Shown here in pieces: positions 46,744-57,400 of a stretch of 60,000 bases of DNA (the stretch's first letter is position 1; each line of letters opens with the position of its first letter). The notes under the pieces are model-generated. The model saw nothing but the letters and a program-made list of their open reading frames with translations, was not told where the DNA came from and made no database searches. The stretch spans positions 334,623,927-334,683,926 of the forward strand of contig NC_081414.1 of NCBI RefSeq assembly GCF_030272615.1, in the 5' to 3' direction. Origin of the DNA: Cryptomeria japonica (Eukaryota > Streptophyta > Pinopsida > Cupressales > Cupressaceae). A program made the translations under genes and the position numbers.

Positions 46744-47183
46744 TGTTAGGGTTTCAAGCAGATCCGAAGCAAATATGAACTAACAATTATATGCAGATTT
46801 AAATACAAAAGATAAAGAAATAAAAACAAGACACATATAACACAAATATTTAATGTGGTTCACCCAGAATGGGTTACGTCCACCATACATAGTCGTCCAA
46901 TTTTTCTTATTATCCAGCAAAAATAGTACATCAACATTACAATGCCTTTAGCATCCTAGCCATTTATATCATGTGTTTTTAGGGCAAAAACAAAGTCGGC
47001 CTTTTTAGGGTTTTATTACAATGTCGGTTTTCATCAACAAAAAAAAAAAATACCCAAAAAAAAATTTCTCAGGGGCTCCCGCCCCCAAACCCCTGCTTTT
47101 CTCGAGGGCTACCGGCCCCATACCCCAACAAGGATATGTGTTGAGTGTACAGTACTTTGTTGATCAGTCACCACATTTCAACA
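46744..47183 (-). repeat. 5' LTR of the copia element
   Basis: 440 bp, the same ends as the other LTR. The segment 47,070-47,126 replaces the CCCGG block with C-runs (cccgcccccaaacccc), again G-runs on the element's sense strand. Confidence 0.93.
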
Positions 47184-47756
47184 TATCAAACATATTTCTT
47201 GTTTCTAAATCGAATAAAATTATCATAGTATGCACAGACTTCAAATATCTCAATAATGCATGTCCAAAGGATGACTTTCCTTTGCCTATTATTGACATCA
47301 TTGTAGATTTAATTGCTAGACATTCCATGTTTTCTCTAATGGATGGCTTCTCAGGATATAATCAAATTAAAATACAAGTACTACTTATTAAAGAGCTATG
47401 ACAACAATATTCCATGACATGATGCATACATTCATGGAAGACTATGTAGATGACATATTGGCAAAATCATACAACAGAGATGAACATCTAGAAATAATGA
47501 AAAAGATCTTTGATCGATTAGAACAATACAAGCTAAGGCTCAATCCCAAGAAATGTGCCTTTGGTGTCACTTTAGGTAAGCTATTGGGATACATTGTTTC
47601 AGCTAGAGGTATAGAAGTAGATCTGGCTATAGTTAAAGCAATCATGGAAATGGTATCTCCCAAAAATATCAGTCAACTCAAATCACTTCAAAGAAGATTG
47701 CAGTCAATTAGAAGATTTGTTGCTCAGTTGGCTAGTGTCAACCATTTACTCATCTG
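47184..47756 (+). pseudogene. gypsy element B: C-terminal part of reverse transcriptase
   Basis: It continues directly from 42,210: NIFLVSKSNKIIIVCTDFKY, then KDDFPLPIIDIIVD and LMDGFSGYNQIKI, followed by an internal deletion. The block normally containing the AFRTPFGTY-type segment (about 35 residues) is absent and the frame shifts near 47,398. Then MTTIFHDMMHTFMEDYVDDI has the catalytic YVDD, and LRLNPKKCAFGV follows. Broken by frameshift and deletion, so inactive. Confidence 0.88.
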
Positions 47757-48260
47757 TTGCACAAGAATGTTCATTTCAAATGGGACAATCAATGTGAAGA
47801 AGCATTCAACAAAATCAAGGAATATCTCATGCAACCACTAGTCCTAATGTCACCAATTCAAGGTAAGTCATTGTTACTATATGTATCAGCCGCAAAAGTA
47901 TCATTACGAGTTATGATCGCACAATGGGATAATGAAGGAAAATAACGAGCTATTTACTACATCAACATAATATTAATGGGATACGAGCTCAATTATTCAC
48001 CAACAGAAAAAGCATGCTTAGCAGTAGTGTTCGCTTCTCAAAAATTGCGACACTATCTACTCTCTCACTCAATCAAACTAATTGCTAAAATAGATCCATT
48101 AAAGTATTTTCTCAACAAGGCAACATTAATAGGAAGATTAGCAAAATGGGTCATGATCCTGAGCGAATTTGATATTGAATATGTAGACAAAAAAGCTATC
48201 AAGGGACAAGTCGTTGCAGACCAACTGGCAGAGCACCACTTCAAGATGATCATCCCTTAA
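47757..48260 (+). pseudogene. gypsy element B: RNase H (retroelement type)
   Basis: It reads FKWDNQCEEAFNKIKEYLMQ, then the RNase H core LLYVSAAKVSLRVMIAQWDN (Asp position changed; normally YLA/YVSAS..A.GA.LAQ), then YSPTEKACLAVVFASQKLRH (catalytic Glu region), and IGRLAKWVMILSEFDIEYV, KAIKGQVVADQLAEH. A stop after the first core block (about 47,943) splits it. Confidence 0.85.
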
Positions 48261-48760
48261 ACATTGAATTTACAGATGTTGATATACTCACGGTCACCAA
48301 ACAGACATGGCAGTTGTACTTTGATGGTTCATATACATAGCATGGATCAGGAACAGGCATTTTATTCATCACACCACAAGGTCACACAATTCCAAAGGCA
48401 TATAAATTAAGTTTTCCACGCACCAACAATATAGCAGAATATGAAGCTTTGGTCACAGGAATCAAAATGACCATAGAATGGAACATCGCACAACTACAGG
48501 TTTTTGGAGACTCTCAGCTCGTCATCAATCAAATTAATGATTATTATCAAACAAAGGATGACAAACTAATGCCTTATAAAAAGATGGTAGATGATTTCCT
48601 AGTGGAAGAGTTGTTTTACCCTGCCCATGACTATCCTGGTTCCCAAATTATCTATCACCTTGTTGGGCATGATTCCTCCTGCTATGGCCAAATTTATACA
48701 TACCTGAAAGATAACACCCTCCCTCCTGACTTGTCAAAGAAACAAAAGTGAAATTTCATC
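48261..48760 (+). pseudogene. gypsy element B: second, archaeal-like RNase H
   Basis: It starts WQLYFDGSYT, a TAG at 48,338-48,340, then HGSGTGILFITPQGHTIPKA, FPRTNNIAEYEALVTGIKM and FGDSQLVINQINDYYQTKDD. The catalytic Asp, Glu and Asp positions are all present. A second RNase H between RNase H and integrase is a marker of the Tat lineage and gives the lineage call for element B. Confidence 0.87.
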
Positions 48761-49935
48761 CGCCAATCTTCTCATTATACTCTTGTCGTGGATACCCTTT
48801 TTAAACGAGGTCTGGACTATACTCTCTTAAGATGTCTCGAGCAAGAAAAATCTGAAAAGGCCTTAAATGATGTCCATAATGGCATTTGTGGCACTCATTC
48901 AAATATTCTTACCCTTTCGAAAAAACTCATACGCTTGGTCTATTATTGGCCAACTATGGAATGAGATTCTTTTAAGATAGCTAAAACATGCAAACAATGT
49001 CAGAACCATGGCAATTTAATTCATGCACTAGCACAAGAGCTTCATGCTTTGGAAACATCTTGGCCTTTCTGCCAATAAGGTCTTGATCTAGTAGGAAAGA
49101 TAAATCCTCCTTCATCCAATGGTCACAAATTCATCCTTGTAGCTACAAAATATTTTACAAAATGGATTGAGGCAGCACCTCTCACAAATATCACATGAAA
49201 ATAAATTGATGCATTTATCTTGAACTGCATCATATGTCGCTATGGCATACCCATGACCATTATCACTGATAATGGGGATTGTTCAAGAACCAGGATGTAC
49301 AAGACCTTTGTGAGAAATTTTAGATCCAACACAGGTTCTCCACACCCTACTATCCACAAGGGAATGAACAAGTAGAAGCATCAAACAAAACAATTTTGAA
49401 AATCTTCAAAAAGACAATGAACAATGCTGGCAGAGATTGGCATATTCAATTAAACCCTACTTTATTGGCCTACCGTACTAGTATCTGAACCCCTACAGGA
49501 GCCACACCTTTCTCTCTTGTGTATGGATCTGAAGCAATACTGCTAATAGAAGTAGAGATAACTTCTCTATGAGTATCATTAAAAGGCCTTATCCCAAATG
49601 AAGAACAATGAGTATCTAGACTGCAAGAGTTAGAATTGATCCATGAACGATGATAAAATTTCTTTGATCATTTGAAGGTGTATTAGCAAAGAATGTGTTG
49701 AAGTTATAATCACAAGGTCAAACCAAGAGCATTTCAAGTTGGAGAACTAGTGCTAAAGGAAAATCCACGCAACCAGTCAGATCGAGAAAAGAAAGGAAAG
49801 TTTGAACCAAACTGGTTGGGTCTGTTTGTGGTCACAACAACATTTGGGTCAGGAGCCTATCAGCTATCAATGCTAGATGGGGATCAACTCGAGGAACCCA
49901 TCAATAGAATGCATTTGAAAAAGTTTTATGTCTAA
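48761..49935 (+). pseudogene. gypsy element B: integrase
   Basis: Heavily broken. The zinc-binding part is seen in CGTHS-like and KTCKQCQNHG fragments (48,890-49,010). The core shows WPFCQ.GLDLVGKI, KWIEAAPLTN, TDNGDCSRT-like (about 49,265-49,285), then YYPQGNEQVEASNKTILKIF and DWHIQLNPTLLAYRTS. The C-terminal part is clean: YNHKVKPRAFQVGELVLKEN, FEPNWLGLFVV, NRMHLKKFYV, TAA at 49,933-49,935. It matches the tail in element A. Confidence 0.85.
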
Positions 49936-51622
49936 AAGAAGAAAATCCAAAAATAGTGAAAAAGTGGAAAATCCAAAAACAGTGAAAAAACAGAGAATCC
50001 AAAAAACAGTGAAAGTTAAAGAAAAAAATCAAATATCAAGAAAAATACAATAAAAATAGATGGTGAAAACTTGGGAACAGACGCTATCTGTCAGCTAGCT
50101 CTTCCACCTATTAGTTCATGCATCCTTCTGGTTGCATTCTTTTTCATCAGCGTTGTTCATATCCATAATAAAGCCTTTGTACATACGCAGGCTTCGTAAG
50201 TGATTTCTCACCATGGTTTGAATCATTGTATATATCATAATAAAGTTTGTTTCTATATTGGGGGCAAAATCCTAGACCTAGCTAGGGGCAAAATTTCACT
50301 GAGCTTAATCAAACAAGTCGAACAACAGTTAGGCAACACTTGTCAAGCGAAAACTGAGACACATCCAACGTTGAACATGAGATCAAATTATCTACCATCA
50401 ACTATCAACTATCAATCTAAACATGAAAAACACATATCAATGGATGATATCTTTTGACTAATGGTTTTAACACTTCATCAACAATGGTTCAACTTTTATA
50501 TCTTGATTTTTGCTATCATAATTCCTGAGTGACTCAAGGATGTCTTTGACTAGAGGGACAAGGAAGGAACATGACATTTTCTTGTCTACTATCTGTAAAT
50601 TAATCATTAATATGTATAAGTTTGTCTCAGGACATGATCATCAGAGTATCATCAAGGAAAATTTGGATTTTCATATAGGAATGTTTAATGCTACTTGTTT
50701 TACGCAAGCAACACTCAGGTGATCTTGGTTCAATTATATCTTGATGCTTGTGCTAACTTGCAATATCAAAACTCAGGAAAGTAGTGCTCAGGTCATCATG
50801 GTTCAATTATACCATCGGTGTTTGCACTCACTTCCCACATTTTAAAGGCTCAATGATGACAAAAAGAAATGACCAAATGACCAGTCCAATCGCAGCATTT
50901 CATTTCATTTGCATTTGCATATTTAAAGTAGTTTGCATTTCATCTTGCATGGGATCACAAGAGCTCATCTTTTTCAAGGCCAAAAAGCTTCAACATTGTG
51001 TTATCTTTCTTGTTAAGTGATTGAGTACATTGGACATTAACAAAAATAATCAATTCATCCATCTTGCATGATACGTTAGTTCATTTCATCACATATAAGC
51101 ATTGCATAATAAGACATTATTCATATCAAACATCCAATCATTCATTCATTTAGCTAGATCATTGCATTGCATCCATCTCACATAAATCATGTCAAGTAGC
51201 ATCATCATTGCATTGCATTACATCCATCTCATATAGGCATGCATAGATAAAATCATAAAAATAGAAAGCATTGCATTGTGCATGCATCGCATAAGTGCAT
51301 ATGAGCATCACCATACATATTCACATTTGCATACATCATATAAATATTGCATCATCATACATCCGTCATATAGAATCCATAACCATATAGAAAGTAAAGC
51401 ATACATCATGAAAGTGACTGCACAACATAATCATATAGAAAATAGAATGCATCCATAATCTCATAGGTCATATAGAACAAATAGGATCACCTGCATATCA
51501 TATCACCAAAAAGATCAATGTCCAAGGTACAATGATATCACAAAAATATATGAGAGATATCACAAATATACATCATGAGAATCATCAATATCTCATCATA
51601 AAAAGGTGTATACATCAATAGA
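49936..51622 (+). other. gypsy element B: post-pol spacer
   Basis: No gene. A short tandem repeat 'aatccaaaaacagtgaaaa' lies at about 49,945-50,010. The shared phrase 'atggtgaaaac' lies near 50,060 and the 16-bp motif at 50,539-50,554. From 50,880 a CAT/GCAT-rich low-complexity spacer runs to the end of the antisense gene. Confidence 0.6.
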
Positions 51623-54600
51623 TCAATGTCTCATATCAGTGTGATCACTAGGACGTGGAGCAAAACTCTGTCCTGATGTAGTAGGTCTAGTAACACCACC
51701 TGATGCCCTTGTACCTGGGTCCCCACTTGGGGGATCACTCTGAAGTGGCCCTGTCACTCCTCGACTCTCAGAATGACTTGATCCTGACCTCCTGCTCATC
51801 TGTGAAAAGCTTGGATCCCTCTAATCAGCAGGAACAATAGTATCGTATAAGGTCCTGTAATACTCAGCCTCCCAGACCGCCTGGCGCATCATCTTCAGGG
51901 AAGCCTTCCCTGAACTAGACTCTCCTGACATTTGTACCTGTGCCTCAGCCTTTCGGAACCTCTCCCTAGCTGCCTCTCTCTGCCATGTGAGAGGCCATCT
52001 GAGCCTCTACCTAGGCAATCTAAGCATGTGTCTGTGTCTGTAGCTGGGACATATGTGCCTGTTCTTGCACCTGTAACTGTGCCATTTGGACCTCTAGTTG
52101 GGCTATCTGAGAGTCCCTCTCTTCTAGTCGACCCTCTCGTTGTTGCACCTGACCATGCAAGTTAGTAATCTGAGCCTATTGCTAATGAGACAACATCATA
52201 ATGAGGGTTTGTCATGGTGCCTTTGCCTGTGGCTGCTTAACCTGTGATACTCCTATAGGTACCTGCTCAACCTGGGGAACCTCCTGCTCTAGAACCTATT
52301 GTCCCTGATCCACTGGACCCGATCTCCTCCGTCTGACCACCCGGTTCATCCAATCTATAGGTAAGTCACTAGCAGATCTAGAAATGTTGGCTCCTGGCAT
52401 ACCTGTAGAGACCACTACCACTGCTTTGCCATCTCCTCCATCGTCATCCTCTCCATCTCCATCACCATCATGGTCTCCTGCATCTCCTTCTATATCCATC
52501 AATATCATCCCCTCCTTCTCCGCCATCATCTCCACTCCCACCTCCTCTCCCCCACTATCCCTCAGTCGTCTAGGAGCTCTGCGGTGTGGCCTCTCATCGT
52601 CCTCATCTAAAACTGGTTCTCTCTCATCAAAACACGTCAATCTAGGAAACCTATGTGCAGTAAAATATGCAACATACTTGTCAGTCATCCCGCTATCTAT
52701 CATACCTAGTAAATAATCCCAATCTAGTAGCCCCAATGATGGGTACTATGTGCATGCCTGCTCATATGAAATAATGGGCCCTCAAGTAGCCACATCAAGT
52801 GTCTTGCGTGCATAGTGAGTTGTACCCTGTGAAATTCCCTGTATTCTGCCATATTGTCTCAGCACCCTCATCCAAAGGAATTGCTTGATAACATAGGGTG
52901 TAGATCCAATTAGGAACCGAGTCAAGAATACATAAGGCATCTCCATTAAATCCTTGGGCCAGATCTCGCAATCTCTGTAAGGTCTCCATATCACTGTATC
53001 CAGATCATCTAGTACTCGTCGCCAATACTCCAATTTGTCCAGCTTTCGTTGGACAATGATACTTGGATATCCGTAAGCGTAAGGCCTACCTATAAGTCTC
53101 TCTCTATTAGCCAATGGTCGTGTGTTGGGAAAATGCTCCCAGGCCCATATCTGGAGAACTATAACCCCTATTGATAATCCGACTGATCTCTGATAGACTA
53201 CTCGGTGCAAATCATAATATAAGTGGGCTAGCATGCAAGATCCCCATGTAAATCGAGTCCCCCGTGTCACTAACTGCTCAAGGAGATGACCCCATCCAAT
53301 GGATAGTCACTTTGACCTATGATCAGGACAAAGGAAACCCCCGACAAATCCGATGAGCACAGTAGGTAGTGTGGCGTAACCTAGATCTAGCATCTTCTGC
53401 CATGCAATGTCGTATCCGTCAATCTCATCATCGTCAAAAACTTTGTGAAGTGCATATGTCCCACCCTGCTCACTAAGATCATAATAGACTAACTCGCCCT
53501 TCACAAGGATGCGCAGTATTCGATACACATCCTTGGGTGTCACGGTCATCTCATCGGTCGGTAAATGGAAGGTATTATGCTCGCTATACCAACACTCTGC
53601 CAATGCTATCAGTAATCCTCAGTTAATCAAAGGCTGAGACATATCATAAGGGAAGATAAACCACACCTATCGATGTGGTCTTGCTCTACTTGGCTAAGGC
53701 AGGGTATCAACATCCATGTCTTCGAGAAGCGTTCCCCAGATTGAAGAACGCTAAAGGGCTCCTGCAATCAAATTATATCATCATATCAGTATCTCGATTT
53801 ATCTATCAATCAAATCAATCTGTCTATCAGTACATCTTGCTCACTTGAGATTTCTATCAAATCTCATTGAGCCCCTATCAATGACATTCATCTATCATGA
53901 GGTCGTTATCAATCCTATGTCATCTAGAACGCAAATCAAGATAATTGAAAGTGATCATCAAATTTTATCAATCAGGAGTATCTAATTTTATCAATTTGAT
54001 ACCTAATTGAATCTATCCTACCCTATCCAAATCATGACAATCGAAATCAACCTAAAATCAAATCAGCTTGGTAGCATTTCATGGCCTTTATAAAAAATCG
54101 CGACATTTGGGGGGCAGAGGCGCAACAAGAATTTTATCTCATTTTTACACACTATTGATTTTATCTTTCTTTTTGGCAGTTACCCTTGTCTGGATTTGAT
54201 CATGTTCACGACAACATCCATAGCGGCATCCTCGACGCTCGTGGCACCCGTAGTGGCGTCTGTGGCAACGCCCCCGACGCCTGCGGGGCTCGCGGTAGCA
54301 CTCCCGGTGCTCGTGGTGGTTGCGGTGGCTGAGGTGGCGCCCGTGGTGTCGGCCACAATGTCTGTCGTGCCGACTGCAGCGCTTGCAGTAGTCATGGTGG
54401 CATCGGCAACACTACGGTGTTGTCGCTCTACCCAAACTTTAAATAACCAAAAAAAAATTAATGCGACAAATTCAAAAATAGTAAAAAACCTTTTCGAAGC
54501 GCGCAAAACCCAGCAGGAAAAAGCAAAAAATTTTAAAACCCACATGGTAAAAATGACAAAAAAATGATTTTTTTCAAAAACTAGCTAATTATTTTTTAAA

Positions 54601-54721
54601 AATCAACTAAAAATATAACGATGATGGGTTTTCTCGAGGTACATACCATTGGACCATAGGTCGGAGGACGTTCATGACACCGAACTCGCTAGAACTTGTG
54701 TTGGTGGTAGGGGATCGCCAT
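51623..54721 (-). pseudogene. antisense PMD gene of element B (PMD, acidic linker, coiled coil), two exons
   Basis: Exon 1 runs 54,721-54,647: ATG at 54,721, MAIPYHQHKF, a TAG, RVRCHERPPTYGPM, donor ATG|GTATGT. The intron is 53,762-54,646. Exon 2 starts at TTGATTGCAG|GAG in phase 0: VLQSGERF, then LAECWYSEHNTFHLPTDEMT, DVYRILRILVKGE and IGFVGGFLCPD (PMD N-terminal half). 53,270-52,782 has WGSCMLAHLYYDLHRVVY, WAWEHFP and YGYPSIIVQRKLDKLEYWRR (PMD C-terminal half). 52,736-52,300 carries LTCFDEREPVLDEDDERPHR and a long Asp/Gly-rich run. 52,200-51,900 is a coiled coil (QREGRLEERDSQIAQLEVQM) and a Ser/Pro tail follows to TGA at 51,623. There are several stops and frameshifts. PMD proteins of the MAIN/MAIL1 type act in nuclear gene silencing and genome maintenance; the role in an element is unknown. 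Confidence 0.82.
54196..54430. other. GC-rich island in the antisense PMD intron
   Basis: An abrupt GC-rich, GTGG/GCGG-rich tract in AT-rich surroundings, within the proposed intron. The minus frame is Ala/Thr-rich (GATSATATTTSTGSATASP), the plus frame Ala/Val-rich; both stay open for over 120 codons. That fits biased composition better than a protein, but an alternative antisense exon cannot be excluded. Confidence 0.5.
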
Positions 54722-55017
54722 TTTCTTCTCCAGAGCAGCTTTTCGACAATTCAAACTGCACGAATGAGCGATAAAAGTGAATTTCATTTTTTAAACTCAA
54801 AGTGGGTCATTTAAGTGGGATTTTTATTCCACTTATTTTTCATCATCTAATCAACTAATCTGCCTAGTAGGGCAACGTTTTCAATTTCTTATCAGGAAAT
54901 GAATCGGATCAACTCTGAAAATATTTAAAAATCATAAAATCATTAAAAAACTTGAAAATCGTGAAAATTTCAAAATAATCAAAAAAATAAAAAATAATTG
55001 CGAAAAATTCAAAAAAA
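54695..55017 (+). repeat. 3' internal tail of element B (repeat of 32,940-33,270)
   Basis: It aligns with the copy C tail over about 320 bp, then breaks in the A-rich stretch near 55,017. The polypurine tract and 3' LTR are absent. Confidence 0.85.
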
Positions 55018-55225
55018 ATAGTAAGCTACAAATGTCCCACTGAGCCACCAACTTGGATCTAGGCAAAAGGAGATGTGTAGAATTTGTTCTTAGAAGTTCA
55101 ACCTAATTTTTCAGGACTAGGTAGCACAAAACCACTCTGGTCCTCCAAATTTTTCTTCAAAAGTTGAACCTATTCGTCATTGTTGACTCTACCAGATTTC
55201 CCAAGTACAGCTTCACACCTGTTTC
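55017..55225 (-). pseudogene. unrecognised decayed exon with strong splice acceptor
   Basis: On the minus strand a pyrimidine-rich tract TTTCCTTTCTTTTTGTGTGC plus AG ends at 55,226. The next reading (phase +2) gives NRCEAVLGKSGRVNNDE, stop, VQLLKKNLEDQSGFVLPSPE, KLG, stop, TSKNKFYTSPFA, stop, IQVGGSVGHL, stop at about 55,027. The three internal stops (TAG, TGA, TAG) could each arise from a single C-to-T or G-to-A change. I do not recognise the protein. It may be the only host-gene trace in the window. Element B breaks off right beside it. Confidence 0.4.
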
Positions 55226-55250
55226 CTGCACACAAAAAGAAAGGAAAATA

Positions 55251-55842
55251 TGTTGGGTTCAAACCCCGATTTTGGAATTAACAATGAAATTGAATTGACA
55301 AATGTAATGAAAGATTGAAATAAAGTAATTTCATTTTGAGAGAAAGATTGAATCTAAAATGCAATGCTTGAAACCACAATGTTTACCTTGATGAAGTTTT
55401 GTTTGTCTTCACAAAAAGCTTTTAGGGTTTCATGTAGGATGTTGTCATAAAACATTGATTATGAATGCCATCTTCAATGCTTGAACTTGACTTCACTTTT
55501 TTTTCAATGCTTGATGAATGACTAATTGCTTGCTCACTTGAATTTGCTAGGGTCTAATTGAGATCTTAGAAATCGTTCGTTAGAATTCAAAATGAGAGGG
55601 GTACACCTCCTTTTATACTTGACTGTCGAAAATCAAATTGAAGTTTTGCAACAAGCCGACACAGGATCCAAATTCCCACTTATTAATGATGATTGTTAGG
55701 AGAATTCAATTTGGCGCCCAATTAAGAGGCCCAAGGCATGGTACACCGTGGTCTTGATTTAGGACTAGGGCATGGTACATCCTGGTCCTAGAAATTAGGA
55801 CTCCAAAGTGGGGAGTAGAACTAAAAAATTGATGAAAGTGCA
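55251..55842 (-). mobile_element. solo LTR with 5-bp target duplication
   Basis: 592 bp, TGTTGGGTTC...AAGTGCA on the plus strand, so TGCACTTTC...CCCAACA in element orientation. Flanked by AAATA at 55,246-55,250 and 55,843-55,847. A minus-strand TATA box (TATAAAAGGAGG, 55,617-55,606) fits the orientation. No PBS or polypurine tract is beside it. An imperfect ~34-bp tandem repeat (ggcatggtaca...) lies at about 55,734-55,800. Confidence 0.65.
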
Positions 55843-56039
55843 AAATAGATGGATGGTGTGAGTAGAATTAGCAATGCAATTAGGCTTTAGAAATTGGAAT
55901 GTCAAAGTGAGGCCTAGGCGAAGACAAAATTGTACGCTAGTACAATTTAGGATGCTACAACTTTGAATTTTCTGAGGCAAAGTAGCAAGCGGCCAATTTG
56001 AAAGTTACCCCATTCTCTGTTATTTGTAGCAATATGTAT

Positions 56040-57400
56040 TGTTTATTTGTGTCTTCTTTTTCAACTTTTACAATTCCCTGCCACTTCTAATCTATCAGCA
56101 CTGTGACACCCCCATAACCTTTGTCAATTTCACTACCTTTGTTCAAACGGGAACTTTCTTATATCCTTTAAAATCTAGAACTTTGCAGCCATCATATTCG
56201 TGTGTTTTGGTAAAAAAATAATATATTTTCCTTTTGCTATGGGCCCCAATCTAGGTCCTCTTCTCCAAAGATATCCTTTGCAATTCCAACTTGCAATATT
56301 TAAGAATTCCTGGGGGGCATATTCCTTATTTCTTGTTTGAAAAACAATCATTGATTTGGGCTTTCCCATTCTTCAACCATGCCTACTTTCCTTCGTTTCT
56401 TGTTTTTTTCACTTTCTCCCATTCTTTCCTTTGTTTTTCTTGTTAATTGAAGGTCAAATCTTTATCTAGGTAAATGTGTGTGCCTCTAAGTAAGCCTCTA
56501 TTTTTTAGAATCATGTTCTTATCCTCTACATTTCTCAAGGTGACTCTTACATTCCTATTTCTTCCTCCAATTTTGTTTGCTTGCTAGATATGTTTCATCT
56601 TTAAGGAAGTTCCTTGTTAGGATGTTGGTTTTGTCCTTCTCCCCAAAGTCTCTCAAACCTTTATTTATAATGTTCATTTATGCTCACTTGATAATTCACT
56701 TACTACTTGTGACCATGACTTGGCCTCTTCTATTTGTTCTCTTAACTTCATCTAAGTAAATGTGTGTGCCTCTAAGTAACCCTCTATTTTTTAGAATCAT
56801 AATCTTATCTTCAAATTTCTCAAGGTGACTCTTGCATACCTATCTCTTCCTCCAACCTTGTTTGCTTGCTAGATATGCCTTGTGCACTTGTCTTTAAGGA
56901 AGTTCTTTGCTAAGATGTTTGTTCTCTCCTTCTCCCCAAAGTCTCTCAATCTTTTAATTATAACGTTTGCAACCTTGCTTCGTTTATTTTTTTCTTCCCT
57001 TAGTTGTCTTTTGACTTGTTTTCAATGATTCTTTTATGTTCACTTGATGATTCACTTACTACTTGTGACTATGACTTGACATCTTCTATTTGTTCTCTTA
57101 ACTAATTTTCTTGTAAAACCATGTTTGTTAAGGTTGATTACATAACCTTTATTTGCATTGAATTTTCTCTTTCCTCCATTGTTAGCTTCTTGTTTTCACT
57201 TGTTTTTAATTGATCTCTCTTGTTTTAGAGTGTGACCAATTCTTGTTATCCCCTCTCCATGTTTATTTTGTAAATTTTAGATTTGTACTTGTAGTATTTT
57301 CTTTTTCTTTTCCAACTTACAGTTAGTTTTTGTAACCTATTTTACCTTGTTGCCTTCACACATCCCCTTAGCTTCTAGAACTTCAAGTCTATTTTTCACT
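56040..57400 (-). pseudogene. L1-3: 5' fragment with ORF1 end and start of ORF2 endonuclease
   Basis: The minus strand at 56,369-56,175 reads FLNIASWNCKGYLWRRGPRL, then GPIAKGKYIIFL, the N-terminal motif of the L1 endonuclease (SWNCRG... plus a DI.FL strand). Upstream (56,400-57,100) is a Lys/Glu-rich helical ORF1-like part with SHLEKFEDKIMILKNRGLLR and GTHIYL, present twice. The element keeps its 5' part and lacks everything after the first endonuclease strands. That is the reverse of ordinary 5' truncation, so the 3' part was lost by deletion or rearrangement. Confidence 0.65.
56466..57106 (-). repeat. internal tandem duplication in L1-3 ORF1
   Basis: 56,466-56,757 and 56,757-57,106 align ('aaatgtgtgtgcctctaagtaa', 'tcacttactacttgtga'). 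The second has an extra ~60 bp. The duplicated part includes the MILKNRGLLRGTHIY segment. Confidence 0.8.

Larger units (their letters stand above)
42211..47183 (-). mobile_element. Ty1/copia element (Tork/TNT1-like), full length, inserted in element B RT
   Basis: 4,973 bp with LTRs 42,211-42,622 and 46,744-47,183, an exact 5-bp duplication TATCA (42,206-42,210 and 47,184-47,188), an initiator tRNA-Met PBS and a polypurine tract. The order gag, protease, integrase, RT, RNase H is diagnostic of copia. Only a few stops break the polyprotein, so it is younger than its host, though LTR differences (about a dozen in the first 160 bp) show it is not recent. Confidence 0.95.
33571..55017 (+). mobile_element. 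gypsy element B (Tat-lineage, with antisense PMD gene), 3' LTR missing
   Basis: Order: LTR, PBS, leader with 21-bp repeats, gag, protease, G-patch region, RT, RNase H, second RNase H of the archaeal-like type, integrase, spacer, antisense PMD gene, 3' tail. The dual RNase H places it in the Tat group of plant Ty3/gypsy. Without the 5 kb copia insertion it measures about 16.5 kb. It breaks off at about 55,017, before the polypurine tract seen in copy C. All frames carry stops or deletions. Confidence 0.85.

Noticed and set aside
54196-54567. Ala/Val-rich plus-strand frame
   Set aside because: Opposite strand equally open; explained by GC-rich biased composition.
55251-55268. 'gggttcaaacccc' looking like a tRNA T-loop
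   Set aside because: No cloverleaf can be built; it is the end of a solo LTR.
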